64,000 nt of DNA from Lota lota (taxonomy: Eukaryota > Chordata > Actinopteri > Gadiformes > Lotidae). The notes under the pieces were generated by a model, which did no database searches, was not told where the DNA came from, and saw only the letters and a program-made list of their open reading frames with translations. Within the stretch, counting starts at the first letter, position 1; each line of letters opens with the position of its first letter. Where the stretch lies: positions 2,948,501 through 3,012,500 of the forward strand of contig JACYXH010000091.1 in NCBI GenBank assembly GCA_026745465.1, given 5' to 3'. Made by a program: the position numbers and the translations under genes. Below, in pieces: positions 1 through 13,649 of the stretch.

Positions 1-239
1 CATCTTCTCTTCTCTCTCTCTCAATCTATTTTTTGCATTCTCTCCTCTGTCACTCCTTCTCTATCTTCTTTTCAATTCAATTCAATTCTCTTCTCTATCT
101 TTCTTCTCTCTTTCCTCTCTTCTATCTTTCTCTATCTCTGGAGTGTGACTCATGCATTTTCACAATACACGCAAGTCATATTATAAAACACTTTACTGCA
201 GTAACTATATAACAGGGCATACATGCCTGCAATCACCTC

Positions 240-255
240 CACACACACACACACA

Positions 256-291
<36 letters not shown>

Positions 292-456
292 TACACACAC
301 ACGCAAACACACAGTTTTGCACTCATTATATGAAAGGGTTATTGTGTGTTCATGTGCATGCATGCACCATGTGCATACACACACACACACACACACACAT
401 GTCCACAAGCACAATGTAACGCATGCACACATGCTTTGCACGGGCACACACATGCT

Positions 457-488
<32 letters not shown>

Positions 489-492
489 CACA
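240..492. repeat. (CA)n cluster
   Basis: Three CA arrays at 240-312, 375-399 and about 445-492. Upstream, 1-140 is CT-rich with TTCAA repeats. The apparent His-Thr ORFs here are repeat artefacts. Confidence 0.95.
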
Positions 493-731
493 AGCGTATG
501 CAGTTCACTTTGCACTGTGACGTCTTGTAGGATTCAATCAATTTATTTCATTGACCAGGGATTCATGATCTATAGGACAAAGGCCCACAATGCCTCGCCA
601 CCTTCCTTCCGCCCAAATGGCCTCCGGTTACCCCAGGGATTGTTATTCAACACAGAACACTTCTGCTATTTCTGCATCTCCCTTCTCCTCTAATTCTCTC
701 TGTGGTCCGATCAATCCCTTTCATCCCTCAC

Positions 732-770
<39 letters not shown>

Positions 771-906
771 ACACACACACATACACACATACACACACAC
801 ACACCACATACACACGCACGCACACACACATGCAAGCACGCACACACACACACACACACACACCCCCCCCCCCCCACACACACACACACACACATACACA
901 CACACC
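732..906. repeat. Compound (CA)n with internal poly(C)
   Basis: Long CA array with CG and TA interruptions, split by a 13-base C run at 863-875. Confidence 0.95.
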
Positions 907-2631
907 ATGCCACCCAGTGTATCCTCAGTGCTGCCACCATCTAAATATTGCGCTTGAAACCCAATCAATGTTTAGTTCAAAGCCTCCCCGAGGCTTAATA
1001 ACGTTAATCCTCCGAAAATGAAAGTGAACAGCGCTGAACACACACACACACGCGCACACACACACACACACAGCCCCATAGATGGACGTGGTTGTACTTT
1101 GTGCAACCTGTCTCTCTGCATCCTCCGCCCAGCCCCTCGCTTGAGTCCTAGCAAGCTAACATGCATAATACAGGCTGCCCATCTGTCCACACAACATATG
1201 ATTATGGTTTATGTTGCAGCACTTGTTTTAGTATTTAGACATCCCTGTTGAGTTGCATCTCTGTTTTAGCTTGGCAAATGCCGTGCTTCTTTTCCGAAGA
1301 TGGTTTCTGTGCATTGGGGGGTTTGCAGCTTAGACATAAATTGAAGGATGGGTTTGGAAGAAGAAAGTGCTAGTTGTTGCGTGGGACGACCAAGGAGCAA
1401 ATCGAGCTCCATGTTTCTCCTATAAATACATTTTAATGGCCAAAATCGATCCTCTTAATCAAGTGCTCTCCATTCACGTATGCCAGATTTTGTTTGTTTG
1501 TTATTGTTCCTGTTCAATTGGCAGCCAAAACATGGATTAGCATGTAAAGTGTGCGCAGCAGTGGCCCTTTATAAAGAAAATGTCAGACAGACAGAATTGT
1601 TCTTGGCCCAGTACTTGGCTTGGAGCCTTGTCAGACAACGTTTAACTAGATCTGTCCATGGCTGTGTGTAGACATGACTATTAAAAGCGCTGATATGCCA
1701 AGAGTGTTTAAACTGATAAGAACACGCCGGTTGGATTGTAAAATCGAGTCGAGAACATTTCTGCTAGGAACTTAATAAGCGCTTGTGTCTATCTCCCTCA
1801 CTGTTGGCTGTGAGGGAATCGGTGGTCTTAAGTAATTATGTTAATAGATTGGGATGCTATATATAAATAATACTATGTGCAATATTAGTACTACATCGGG
1901 TATTCTACTACTGTTATGCAGCTATAACAGCAATACACAATGCCAGTCTTTTAAGCCGGCCTTTTAATCGTATAAACCTGTACTGGAAATGGAACTGGAT
2001 TGGACATCTAGTGTTCTCACACAGTTAAATGAAGCTCTATGGAGGGATTATACCATCCAGCACAAGAGTCTCGGTATCAGCACTTTGTGGATTACTTTCA
2101 GGTCAGCCAGTTTTGAATCCACCACTGCATTGCACTGCACTGCTGTGCACGCCCTCACTTCTCCTTCCTCTGGCCATTAATGTCATCACTTTGTTTCAGG
2201 GAATTGTTTTTCTGTAAACATTTAAAACCACAATACACTAAAACGTGACCTCGAGTGTAATCTCTGCTGAGTGCAAGAGTGCTAATTCGGTTAAAATAAC
2301 GATTCCATCAGTTTCAACCCACTAATGGACATGAAAACAGCACAACAACACCTTGAATAAACATCATACAAATTGTGTGGCACTTTCATTGAAAATGTCA
2401 CTACGACCCAGCAGCAGCAGCACATTTCATCCCAGCCTTACAATCAATCACTGATCAACATTAATCAGCCCTAATCTGTTGACAACCGACTGGAGTGAAT
2501 TAACACGTGTTTAGGTCCAGGCTGACAATGGTGCAAGCTAGAGTAAGAATGCTTATAGTCACATTCTTACTATTCTGTTGGATATAGGATCCAACAGAGG
2601 AAGGTTAAGGTTTTTAATACACACAACTCAA

Positions 2632-2674
<43 letters not shown>
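2632..2674. repeat. Poly(G), 43 bases
   Basis: Uninterrupted G homopolymer. Confidence 0.97.
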
Positions 2675-3344
2675 CTACGAAGCCCACCAAAGCTTGACAT
2701 TAACTGGCCTGGGCCCATCGAAGCCATCAGGAGTAAGTGAGGAAGAAAAGGGAATAGGAGGAAAAGTGTAAACAGATTATTCCATTGCACCAACATATGC
2801 GTTGCACCAGCACATATATATTGTTATTTTATGCATGCAGGGATGTAGAGATGACATTTAAGTGCATGCATTGTGTACAATTCGGACACACGCGTTCCCC
2901 AGGAATTGAAACAATGAATGATGAATGACGAATGCAGCAAATTGAAACATTTATGGCTATATTTTTGCAGCATTGCATTGACGTTAAGAATGATGTCTTG
3001 CCCGCTCACATCAACAAATCCCTATTTATCGCCACAAGACAATGTACAATGCTCAGCGAGAGGACACAACCAGAGCTGAGTTACATAACATGCTGTCAGC
3101 CAATAATGAATATTAATACTTTACCTTGCCTCTGCCTCTGGAGCACGCGCCTGTGTCTGCTTGTGTGTATGTGTGTGCGTGCGCACACCGCGTGTGTGTA
3201 TGTGTGTGTGTTAGGTGGGTAGCAGTAGCGGACTCAGTCGCAGTCTTCTCGCCTCTGTCCCTCTGCTCTCCTCCCCCCAATGTCAGCTTCGACTCAAAGG
3301 CAGCCTCAGTGTCTTCCAAGGCTGAGGATCAGCGTGCTGTTCCC

Positions 3345-3348
<4 letters not shown>

Positions 3349-3392
<44 letters not shown>

Positions 3393-3564
3393 ACACACAC
3401 ACACACAGTCTCTCTCACTCTCTGTATATCTCTCTTCTTATTCTCTGTGTATCTCTGGATTGTAGGGGTTCAGCACCATTCTTTTGTTTTCCCCACGTGC
3501 AGCGAGTGAGCGTGCACACGTGGCTGGCTGGCTCACTTTGCGTGAGAAAAACCCCATGGAGGAG

Positions 3565-3599
<35 letters not shown>

Positions 3600-3612
3600 G
3601 GGGGGGGGGGGG
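3349..3612. repeat. (CT)n, (CA)n and (GT)n plus poly(G)
   Basis: CT array 3349-3390, short CA 3391-3407, then (GT)n 3566-3596 running straight into 17 G residues (3596-3612). Confidence 0.93.
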
Positions 3613-4819
3613 TTGATGTATGAATAGATTGATGAATAGAACACATGGCTTCAGGCACATGGACTGTAAATGTATATTTTTTAATAAAGATTACGTACAT
3701 TTATTATCCTATTGCACTTAAGGGATATGGCATGGCATCATTTATGTTTTTCTGTTACAGACATACCAAATTAAACAGACAAAAGAGTATGGATTAGTAG
3801 GCCTGTCTAGAAGTTGACAGACTTCTGTGGTGGCAGACCTCCAATGGTTCTTTGGTCAACTAAATGTATCTTCTTTATGAGCATATTATGGATATTTTAT
3901 GAAAATTAAGCATATATATGATACTTCTTCAATCCATAAGTCATAGATGAAGATTTAAATATAAGAATGTTAATAGTGATGAATGTGTCTTTTATTGTGC
4001 AAAACAGCAAATACGTTCAAATCACTATAACATACAAAGAAAAGGTCGGACAAAAATATAACAGTATTATTGTGAATACAAAGTTTCAGTCAAAAGCACA
4101 CCCACCCATATCCCCTAATGCTTGAGAGTGCTCTATTTAGAAAGAACTGCGTTTGGGTCTGTTACTGACATGTTACAAATGTGTTCTTATACCTTTTGAT
4201 AAAAAATCCAGGTCACCAATGGTTAGTATCTATTTGCCAATCACTCAACAGATGATAAAGGTAAACTACTTCTGGTTTTCATTGATATCGTCAATATGAG
4301 AAAAAGGCCAGATTTATCACATTTATTTATGTTGCTGTTGGTTCAATCCTCCCATCTAAATCTGTGGTGTTATGTAATTGATATGCGACTGACTCACAAA
4401 CACAGAATTTGTTGTATTATGCATCCAACATCAGGGCAAGCATATCCATGTATTTAAACATACAAATGATATTAAAATGAATTCAAATGTATTCTTATAA
4501 TTCATTCAAAATCGTGTGTCTATGAAAAGCACACGCTTGAGGAAATGGCGCAATGACGTGTGCACAAGGGCAGTCATGTGTCCTAATGCTTCATATTTTT
4601 TATTTAATTATTATTTGCATTATTATTTGAATTCTTATTTGAATTATTATTATTATTATTATTACTACCAAGCAGTTCACAGCAGAAGCATAATTGTCTG
4701 CAGACCGGAAGGATTGTTCATAGTTGTGACTGTGAACTGTGAAGGAGGAATATACTCTGAACACAAAAGAAGCAAGGCAATAGATGACAGGGCTGATGGA
4801 TACACAGACTCAGCACATA

Positions 4820-4820
<1 letters not shown>

Positions 4821-4905
<85 letters not shown>
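4821..4905. repeat. Pure (CA)42
   Basis: Uninterrupted CA array of about 85 bases. A (TTA)n tract lies upstream at about 4640-4665. Confidence 0.97.
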
Positions 4906-4907
<2 letters not shown>

Positions 4908-4948
4908 TGCAGGATTCTAAAGCTTTAGTTGTGAATTAGTCTAAGTGC

Positions 4949-5086
4949 TGCATCCCTCCATCCCGCCATCCATCCGTCCATCCATCCATGCGTCCATGCG
5001 TCCGCTGTCTCGCCATCTATCCATCTGTCTTTCTGTCTGTCTGTCTCCATCCATCCACATCATAAAGAGAAAGCAAAGTTTGCATG

Positions 5087-5146
<60 letters not shown>

Positions 5147-5154
5147 CTGTGTGT
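4949..5154. repeat. (CCAT)n followed by (TG)n
   Basis: Imperfect CCAT/CCGT tetranucleotides at 4949-5060, then a TG array at 5090-5154. Confidence 0.93.
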
Positions 5155-5984
5155 GATAACAAGTGGCGACGTTGAAGTGGATAGACGAGTGACAGAGGGT
5201 TTTTAAGTATACACACACTGAGGCTATAACAGAGGCAGTAGGGTATTCCTACTACAAGGTTAAGTGGCGTGGGTTGATGTATTCGCAAAACAAACAGAAC
5301 ATATGGGAAAGAAACGTCAAGCCTAGGAGGCTAAAACACAGAAAAACAGCTAGTTTGTAGGCACTTCAATGTCTTTTTTTAGATAAGGCCACCATTCCAG
5401 TGTGCCATACTTATATTTCCTTGATAATCGACTAGAGTTTACTGTTCATTACAAGAGAAGACTTGGATTTGTAGAGGTTAGTTCAACTCAAGGTGCAGTT
5501 TCCAAGTCTGTTTCTTCCAAATAGACCACAGAGTCAATACTTCTCGTTCAATGCATTATTTGTGGGCTCACACAGGATACCCAAAACAACAACCACAGTC
5601 CTACCGTGATTATTTAAATTCTGCGTCCCAATTCTGCATGCTCTCTTTTAATTGTCTCTCTTTAATTCATGACAAAACACAGTATATCAAAACACATGAC
5701 AAGGGAGGAGCTGTCAGTTACCTCCAATCATTACCTGTTAACATACAAAAAGGTGTAACCCACTGATTACTATTGGGTTACCCTTATTCAAATCAAGCCA
5801 ATCACAAACTGCCTACACCCTCTCTAGGTTGAACAATTGTCGAGGTGTGATACCTGGGCAAGATAAGCCCCAGACCTGTAGGTCTGTGGGGGATCTGTTG
5901 TTGGACTGTAAGACAAAAGAAGGGCTATTTGATGCTAATACCAACCCCTCAGTTGCTCCGTTGATCAATTCCTTTAGGAACAAT

Positions 5985-6390
5985 AGGGGGTTAGAGACAG
6001 AGGTATGGCAGGGAGGAGGATGAGAACAGGATGAAGGTGAATCCTTATCAATTGTTTGATCAACTCCTCAAGACTAATGGGGAGATAGAGACAGATGTTT
6101 GGGAGGGAGCTGGATGAAAACACAGGATGAAGGTTGAAACATAGTATTTACTGTCTGATCAATTAAAATTGGGGGTCAGAGACAGGGATCTAGGAGGGAG
6201 GGGCGTGAGGGCAGGGTGAAGGTGTCATCATATTAACTCTTTGAACAGTCAATAGTGCGGGTCCGAGAAAGGGATCTGGCAGGGAGGGGCGTGAGGGCAA
6301 GGAAAAGGTGTCATCAACTAACAGTGGGGGTCAGAGACAGGGCTCTGGCAGGGAGGGGGATGAAAACAGAATGAGGCGAAACCATTTCTA
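5985..6390. repeat. Degenerate tandem repeat, about five copies of 70-95 bp
   Basis: Copies begin near 5989, 6082, 6175, 6261 and 6331 and share the core (T/G)(C/A)(A/C)GAGA(C/A)AGGG-TCTGGCAGGGAGGGG followed by GATGA or GTGAGGGCA. Copies differ in length and are 65-85 percent alike by eye. No reading frame is conserved. Confidence 0.75.
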
Positions 6391-7091
6391 ACTGTTCAGC
6401 GATTATTACATTCCTCAACAGATTCTTTCAGTGGCATCAGAAGCAAATACAGACTAATTTGGTGAACCAAGCCACATGATTAATGGTGAAGGGATATGGT
6501 TAACGTCCAAAGCTAATTCAAGCAGCCACTAGGTGTAAACACACACACAAACAAAAGGTGACAGAACACTGTAGGCCTATAAATACATAATCATCAGAAT
6601 TTCATTGCACAAATAAGCTGTAATGCCAGTGTTTACGTGACACAATCAGGTACAATATACTCCCTAATGGTTAAAGTTGTCACAAAATGAAAATGTTGTC
6701 TAAATTTGGTTGAATTACTTCACTTCCATGATATATATTTTATTATTGTAGTTATTTTTCATATATTTGCCCTAAAAATGTATTGGTGCTTACTTCTGGT
6801 ATACGTCTGTATAACGTAGTTATGACACATGCCTGAACAGGCGTTAAACGGACAAGTTTGTGGTCCAATTACATTACTCTTTTGTCAACAGTAACTCATA
6901 GCATGGTGATTTACTAGTTTTGGTTTTTGACAGTTTCAAACATCAAGGTGAAGCTCTAACCTAGCCACCGCACCAAACCTTCCCACTTTTTGAAAAGCTA
7001 TGTCCCGCCACAACCTGCGGTTTTATGGCCTCACGAAAGACATTCAATAAATGCCATCGGACTTCCGTTGGATAGGGCCTTTAAAGAAGGT

Positions 7092-7126
7092 AACCTGTAC
7101 ACCTTGAAACACAAGGTGTACAGGTT
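7092..7126. repeat. Perfect 15-bp hairpin
   Basis: AACCTGTACACCTTG, five-base loop AAACA, then its exact reverse complement. Confidence 0.95.
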
Positions 7127-7959
7127 CAATTTGTACCAATTCATATTAGATAGCATTTGTAAAAAAAAAAAAAGAATAAAGGAAAGGAATCACACATTAT
7201 GGCAGATAAATATAGAGATTAGTGCCATGGCCCATTGTGCTAGTCCCAACTAGCAACAAGAGGGGGACTTTCACCTCATATTCTGTTATGTGCAGGGAAT
7301 TACAATGAAGCCAATCACAATGGGTACATCCATAGCTACTGTGCCTACCTGGTGTGATACAAAGGCTTCATGTGCATGCTTATTATATGCTCCATAATTA
7401 TGGTCTTCGTTACAACCCACCTATTCAAATATTGTGCAGGAACCACGGGGTGTGCTGCTGCTTTGCCTCAAGAAGGTTGAAGACTTGGACTTAATGTGCA
7501 TTGAAGGAGCCTTCTTGGACCGTCAACTAATCTAGTAATGACTCGACCGCAGTGTGCTGCAGCACACATACGGCTAAGGAATGACACTCTGAAAATGTCA
7601 TTATATCTATCTAGATCCATGCCTTGTTTAATGCTCGAGAAACATCACAGCATTGATACCATCATGAACTCTGCAACAGATTAAAAATACAATTCATATA
7701 CCAAATAAAGAAAACATATTTAAGTTAACATACAATATTTATTAAACAAATATTCCCTTTGGCAAAACATTTCCATTGTCACTGCAGCATCGGTCAAAAA
7801 GGACTCTGCATATTCTTTGTTTTTCAAAGCTGGAGAGGGAAAGATTCTTATTTCAAATGTTTGATCAGTTCTCTAAATCATTGTGTTTTCTTTTCAGTTA
7901 TTATATTGTGGACAGTAGTTTATTGGATTGTGTTAGATGATGGACAGCTGTTGTGGTGT

Positions 7960-8105
7960 ATAAATCCCATTATCCAAGGGACTTACAGTGAATTCAGCGA
8001 CTGCTGCAGGGTCAAAGTCACGCGGGGGTTAGGCGTCTTGCTCGGGAAGGCCTACAGGTAGGTCGACCGTGGACAGTAGGGGATCGAATCCAGAACCTTT
8101 CAGCT
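7960..8105 (+). repeat. Teleost dispersed repeat with a Pol III B-box-like end (SINE-like)
   Basis: ATTATCCAAGGGACTTACAG, then GGGTTAGGCGTCTTGCTC, then GATCGAATC at 8082-8090, which fits the B-box consensus GWTCRANNC. This arrangement is common in fish genomes. No poly(A) tail or target duplication was identified. Confidence 0.45.
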
Positions 8106-8352
8106 GGAAGTGCAAAACACTTACGCAGACAGATGGATAAGACCGATTTGTCTTCTCCATGATGAAGAATGTGGAGCAGCCGTTCTTTTAATAACATCAA
8201 TACATTTTCACAGTTCGCAAGAACACCGCAAAGGAGACTGCAGTCTGAAACAAATACATCTTAGCCCACACATTTGACCCAGCGATGAATAGCAGCAGTG
8301 ACATTCTAATTCCACTCCTCTCTTTCTTTCCTCTCTCTCTTGCTTTTGTATG

Positions 8353-8380
8353 GGTGTGTATGTGTGTGTGTGTGTGTGTG

Positions 8381-8412
<32 letters not shown>
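8353..8412. repeat. (TG)n
   Basis: TG array with one TT interruption; a short CT array follows at about 8465-8500. Confidence 0.95.
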
Positions 8413-8765
8413 ATGACTAACAGCTCTTAGAATTGCTGAACCGGAAGAAGGGTTCACCTTCGAGCACTCTCTTCTCTCTCTTCTCTCTCTCTCTCTCTCT
8501 GTGTGATGGGGCCCCTCCATATGAGAGCTGTTGTTAATTGTCCACCTCTTCTATATAGTGGACGCTGCACCCTGTGTCACCCCGCTTCCGCTGAAATCCT
8601 GTCACACTTGAGTTTAATATTTCTTTACCGAACACACACAAGGGCGATTCATTGAACAATATCTGTACTTTGTGATTGTGAAAGTGCTTTGTAGAATAAG
8701 ACTTCTTGAAGAATAGTTTGTGTGTTTTATTGTGTGTGTGGCAACTGAGGGTGGGGGGAATAAAT

Positions 8766-8890
8766 AAAATGTGTCCCTTAGTTTCACTGGATTTGTTCTA
8801 TGTTTATAGAATCTATCAACATCGATTCTATAAATCGATGTTGATAGAAAAAAGGCAGAATACCATTAAAGAAAATGTGTCCCTTAGTTT
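8766..8890. repeat. Overlapping inverted repeats flanked by 19-bp direct repeats
   Basis: TCTATCAACATCGAT (8812-8826) and its exact reverse complement (8834-8848) surround a 7-base loop. TTTATAGAATC and GATTCTATAAA form a second, overlapping pair. The exact 19-mer AAAATGTGTCCCTTAGTTT occurs at 8766-8784 and 8872-8890 on either side. Confidence 0.9.
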
Positions 8891-10446
8891 TGCTGCAGAT
8901 AACTGTAGATACAAGGATTTTGATTAAATGCAATATCGTTATGAAGTGTAACTAAGTTGAAGCCTCGCTTATCTATCTAATCTGAATCATAGAAATGTTT
9001 CTGTATATGTTGCCATGTTGCATGCCTCTGCAGACATAACAAATATGAATACAATTACTCTGAGACTTGTGGTGGAAAGTTGCGTTGTCAATGCAGTTCG
9101 AAGAATTTCCAACACAGACTCCCACAACCCCCATCATTGTGCTGATTCTATTTTTATGAAACAAATTACACTTGAAGATTAGCTGCTGGCTGATGATATC
9201 CCTCCTTCATTTGTAACAGGAAAAGGTCAGTTGTTGTGATGCAGGTGACCTTCATTTAAGCCCATTTGACATGGAATCATTTTTGAATTCCCTGCCTAAT
9301 GAGTGCAGCTCTGGTCTTTAAATAGGTTCAGCTGTCGAAAGAGAGAGTGTGGCTGGGCTTCAGAGACAGTGTGAGTGAGTGAGTGGTAGCTGTGTCATAG
9401 TGGTGGTTGTTCAGTCAGGCCTTGAGAGCCTAACATGATGTAATCTACTGTTATCTGATCAGCGAGAGAGCTGCGCTCTACGTTTAATCAGAAAGAGGGG
9501 AGGATCAGTGGCTATCGGCCATGTCAGATCCTATTCCTGGGGGAGGAAAGACTAGAAGAAGGCAGGAACAATTGAACAAGTGTGTTGTGCTTTGTTGTTG
9601 TGTCTCATACATGAGCGAATGATGGATATGAGAGAGGCTGTAGCGACATTATAAACACTTAGAAATATTACAATTAAACAATAATAAAGACATACTTAAT
9701 ATGTATTGATCAAAAGCAATCCATATGGATCAAATGGGTCCTATTCAATCTAGAGGAACAGGGTTTGTAATACAAAATTGCATCCTAATTCAAATGCTTT
9801 TTTCCTAAGTAAAATAATAATAAAATCATCATTCAGCAATGAAATTCATCCTTCATCCAATCAGCAGATAATCCCCCCCACGGAATGAATGTACACATGA
9901 ACTCTGGTCAGAGGTTGGCACATCTATACATACACACCATGTATACACGACAGGACAGTAACCATGGAGCAGGAGACGGAGACAAAGGTGTGACTCACAT
10001 GGCCCCCTTTGAGGTGGAGGTTTCGCGGCACATCAGAGAAGCTATGGCAGTGCACCAGGGAGGGAATCCCACCGTTCCTTACATGTTCCGTTACATGATT
10101 CAATCCCATGGATTGAACCTCCCCGACACCCATGCACACACATGCCCACGCTTGCGCACACACACACACACACACTCACGCACACATGCACGCACACTAA
10201 TATGGTTCACGCAATTTGTAATCCAAATGCGATATCCCCCTCTGCGCCCTTAGCCCCCATGATTGACGTACCCGCCCATGTGCCAGACCATGTGACATTT
10301 GGGATGTGATCAGCGATGCACTGATCATTAGTTATGTTCCGACACGCCAGGGGCTGGGGGGATAACTGGAAGCTCGGTCGATGGCAGTCAGACGCAAATT
10401 GAGGGAGAGGGGGAGGGGGGTAATGCAATAAAGCATACCAGGGAGG

Positions 10447-10548
10447 ACACACACACACGCAAGCACAAACACACTCAAGCATGCACACGCAGACACTTGC
10501 ACTGACAGATACACACGCACACACACACACACACATGGACATACACAC

Positions 10549-10584
<36 letters not shown>
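10447..10584. repeat. Imperfect (CA)n
   Basis: CA array with CG/TG interruptions; a smaller CA array precedes it at 10133-10197. Confidence 0.94.
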
Positions 10585-10586
<2 letters not shown>

Positions 10587-10811
10587 ATGTGTGCACTTAA
10601 GTGACACAATTTGCAATTATGGGTGTCTGGGAAATGGGAGGAGGGTCAGTGTGTCCACGCACTGCTTGACTGATGGAGGGCTGACATTAATGGAGGCAGG
10701 AGATTCCCTATCAGTGCTGGGTTACAAAAGAAGGAAACCTTAGATTAACTCTGCGACAAGGTGTTACTTTGTCTTCCACAAGTCTACACGCCATGTCATG
10801 TATTCACTAAT

Positions 10812-10825
10812 CCCCCCCCCCCCCC

Positions 10826-10892
<67 letters not shown>
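10812..10892. repeat. Poly(C), 81 bases with one A
   Basis: C run interrupted only by A at 10826; the longest homopolymer in the window. Confidence 0.97.
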
Positions 10893-10893
<1 letters not shown>

Positions 10894-12900
10894 CATAGCT
10901 TTCTTTCAAAACAATTCCGTTTTTGTAGTCCAAAATATATTTTTGGATGTGTGCTAATGATGAAAACACATCCAACGCTGTTAGCTGCTTGGTTATTTCA
11001 GAAGTAAAGCCGCTTTTTGTGCCTTCCCCTATATCTCTATTGTAATTTCCTCTATGGCAATGCATTGAGATTTTCCTGCCATGGTTATTCACACATGGCC
11101 TCGACGTAGAGAGAGTAATGCAGGGGGTGATGGGCCACACTTTAGCCATAATTCATATAATTGACTGAATCCTTTCTAGAATTTTCAACCAAAATGATGG
11201 CTGCAGTGAAAAAGATAAGTAGGTAGTCATTGTCACGACAATTGTTTTAATCCTGTAATTGTTTTAATCCTCCATGTTATTTCCAACAGTACAATGGGAA
11301 GGAGGCATCATCCAAAATGTGGTTGTCAGTAGATGAAGTTCAAATGTAACATTTTCAAATGTGGGATTGATGCATTAGTCAGGCAATTTGAGGGAAAATA
11401 GTAAAAATAAATGAAAATATAATGAAATAATAGCTTGTACTAATCTTCTATTAATGTATCCCAGTTCTGCTTTGGTGCTTAATAATTTTTTAGAGCTTTG
11501 CTAATATCGGGCATTTCAAACTTAATTATTAAAAATGATCAATTTAGCCTGGTTTCCGGTCCCAAATGGTTTTAATTATACATGTGGTCGCTCCAGCCTA
11601 CCTGCGTGAATATGACAGCAGAAATATTACTACCCAAACAACCCTGCCCTTTTATTAGCCCTTATCAGCCAAGAGCAATTAAATGCGTGGTGTCTGTTGA
11701 CATTATATAAAAAAGAAACATGCTGATAATGTGGCGAGAGAGAGATCTGTTGAGGTCATTTCCTCTTTGACGGTGAGAACAAAACAGTCTCTTCATTCAT
11801 AAGGACACCGATGGCCTCGACGAGGGGTTCTAAAAAAAGAAAACACATAGAGAACCTATGACTATGAAAGAATATGAGTCAGGCTTATTTTTAAAGTTCT
11901 CCTACCTCAGAGATTACATGAGGCTAAAACACCAGCACCCCCCCCCCCCCACCCCACCCCACAGGAGCTGTCATATCCGGTCTGTCTTTTCACTGACCCA
12001 GACGCACTTTCCAGGAGTTTATACTTTACATACCAGTATGAAAGCACTTAAAGAAAGTATTTTTACATTTATTTTAAATTGAACGCTGTATGTTTATTTT
12101 AGAGTGGCAGTGTTATGTGTTGCGGTCAGCCCTGTCTGTGTTTTTGTAGCTACATTGATGCAAAAATGACACTGAACTTGGAGTAGTGTTGGAGTAAAAA
12201 ACGTTTCAGCCGCAACATTCAGCAAATTCATGGAAAGTGAAAGTCAATGTCTATAGCCTATACATCTATATATCTATATCTATATAAATCAAGCTGTTTC
12301 GCTACAAAACACATCAGTGAAGCAGAGACTCTCACCTGAGGACTCCAGGATATCATTATTATTATTTTATATATTTAGTAATAATTCATTAAGTAGTATT
12401 ATTAGTAACATCATCATTATTCTGTGTTTACTATTTTGTGTGAGAGTGGTACGCTACCAAGAAAGAACTTAACAAAAGCTGTAGATTGATAATGAAAGAA
12501 AATATTATATTAATCTTACAATGTAATCAACAGAATGTATCTGGTCAACCACAACGATTTATTTCACTTTGTTGTCATCTGTTTTGGCTTGTCTTATGTT
12601 TAACACCTAGCAACGGTTGTCATATACAAAATTGAAAGGCCTGTTTCATTGAATGGGTGTGCTGTAGATGTGCGTATGCCTTTTGTGTCTATGTGGACAG
12701 GGCACAAAGAGTGCATGAGACTCTGAGGAAATAAAATGTTATATCAGTGGGATAGGGTTGTGTGGTTAGAGTGCCAGATAGAGATGAAGAGCTGGTCATG
12801 GTTAGACCAAACAACACACAGCTGGGATACAGCCATCCATTTTACTATCAGATTGACCTGTGGGTCTAAATAAACACCAGAATCTGACTTATCCTTCCCG

Positions 12901-13012
12901 CTCTCTCTCTCTTCTTTCTCTCTCTATCTCTCTCTATTCTTTCTCTCTCTCTTCTTTCCTTCTCTCTCTTGCTCTATCTCTTTCTCTCTCTCGCCCTCTC
13001 TGTGTTTCTCTA
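12901..13012. repeat. Imperfect (CT)n
   Basis: CT-rich tract with TTCTTT interruptions. Confidence 0.92.
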
Positions 13013-13550
13013 TAATGGTCTCTCTAAACAGATTGGGTCCAAGCTTACATACAACACTAATAATTAAAACTTTTTGTGTGTGTCTGTGTCCGTTGACGAT
13101 GTTCACACTATTTTTATAAATTGCTTCAGATAAGGTCTGTAGAACTATGTGCTATCAGTCTGATGTGATTGTAAACCCATTGTTTATATAAGGTGTTGCC
13201 TACTACACCTAGAATGTTATGGATGTCAGGTCAAATATAAGAAAGTTTGTGTTTAGTTTTCATGATTTTTTTTTATATAGTCTGTGTTTCTTAAGTATGT
13301 ATGAACGGCTGTCAGAAGCTGTTATTTTTTGTACAAAGTTATGAAAATGTGACCATCGTCATTAGTAGCGTGATTATTACTTTGAATTAAGTCACTTTGG
13401 AGTCTCATTGAAAGCTAAACTCCTTTTTATGGCTATAATGCTTAGAGTTTGTATAATATTGTGATATCCTACTTATGTTTGTATACCTTAACTGAAAGGT
13501 AATTTATGTGATATCATGATAGCTATATTACACCACATGCATACACGCCG

Positions 13551-13649
13551 GCACACAACCACACACACACACCCACACACATGCACACACACACACACAT
13601 ACATACATGCGCACACATACACACCCACACAGGCACACGTATACACACT
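13551..13649. repeat. Imperfect (CA)n
   Basis: CA array with CC, TG and TA interruptions. A pure (TG)n of about 24 bases lies at 13977-14000. Confidence 0.93.

Noticed and set aside
8082..8090. Possible tRNA gene at the B-box match
   Set aside because: No A box at the right distance and no cloverleaf could be drawn; a SINE-like repeat explains it better.
9885..10130. Frame containing FEVEVSRHIREAMAVHQGG
   Set aside because: It looks protein-like but ends in a CA array, lacks splice sites and matches nothing I know.
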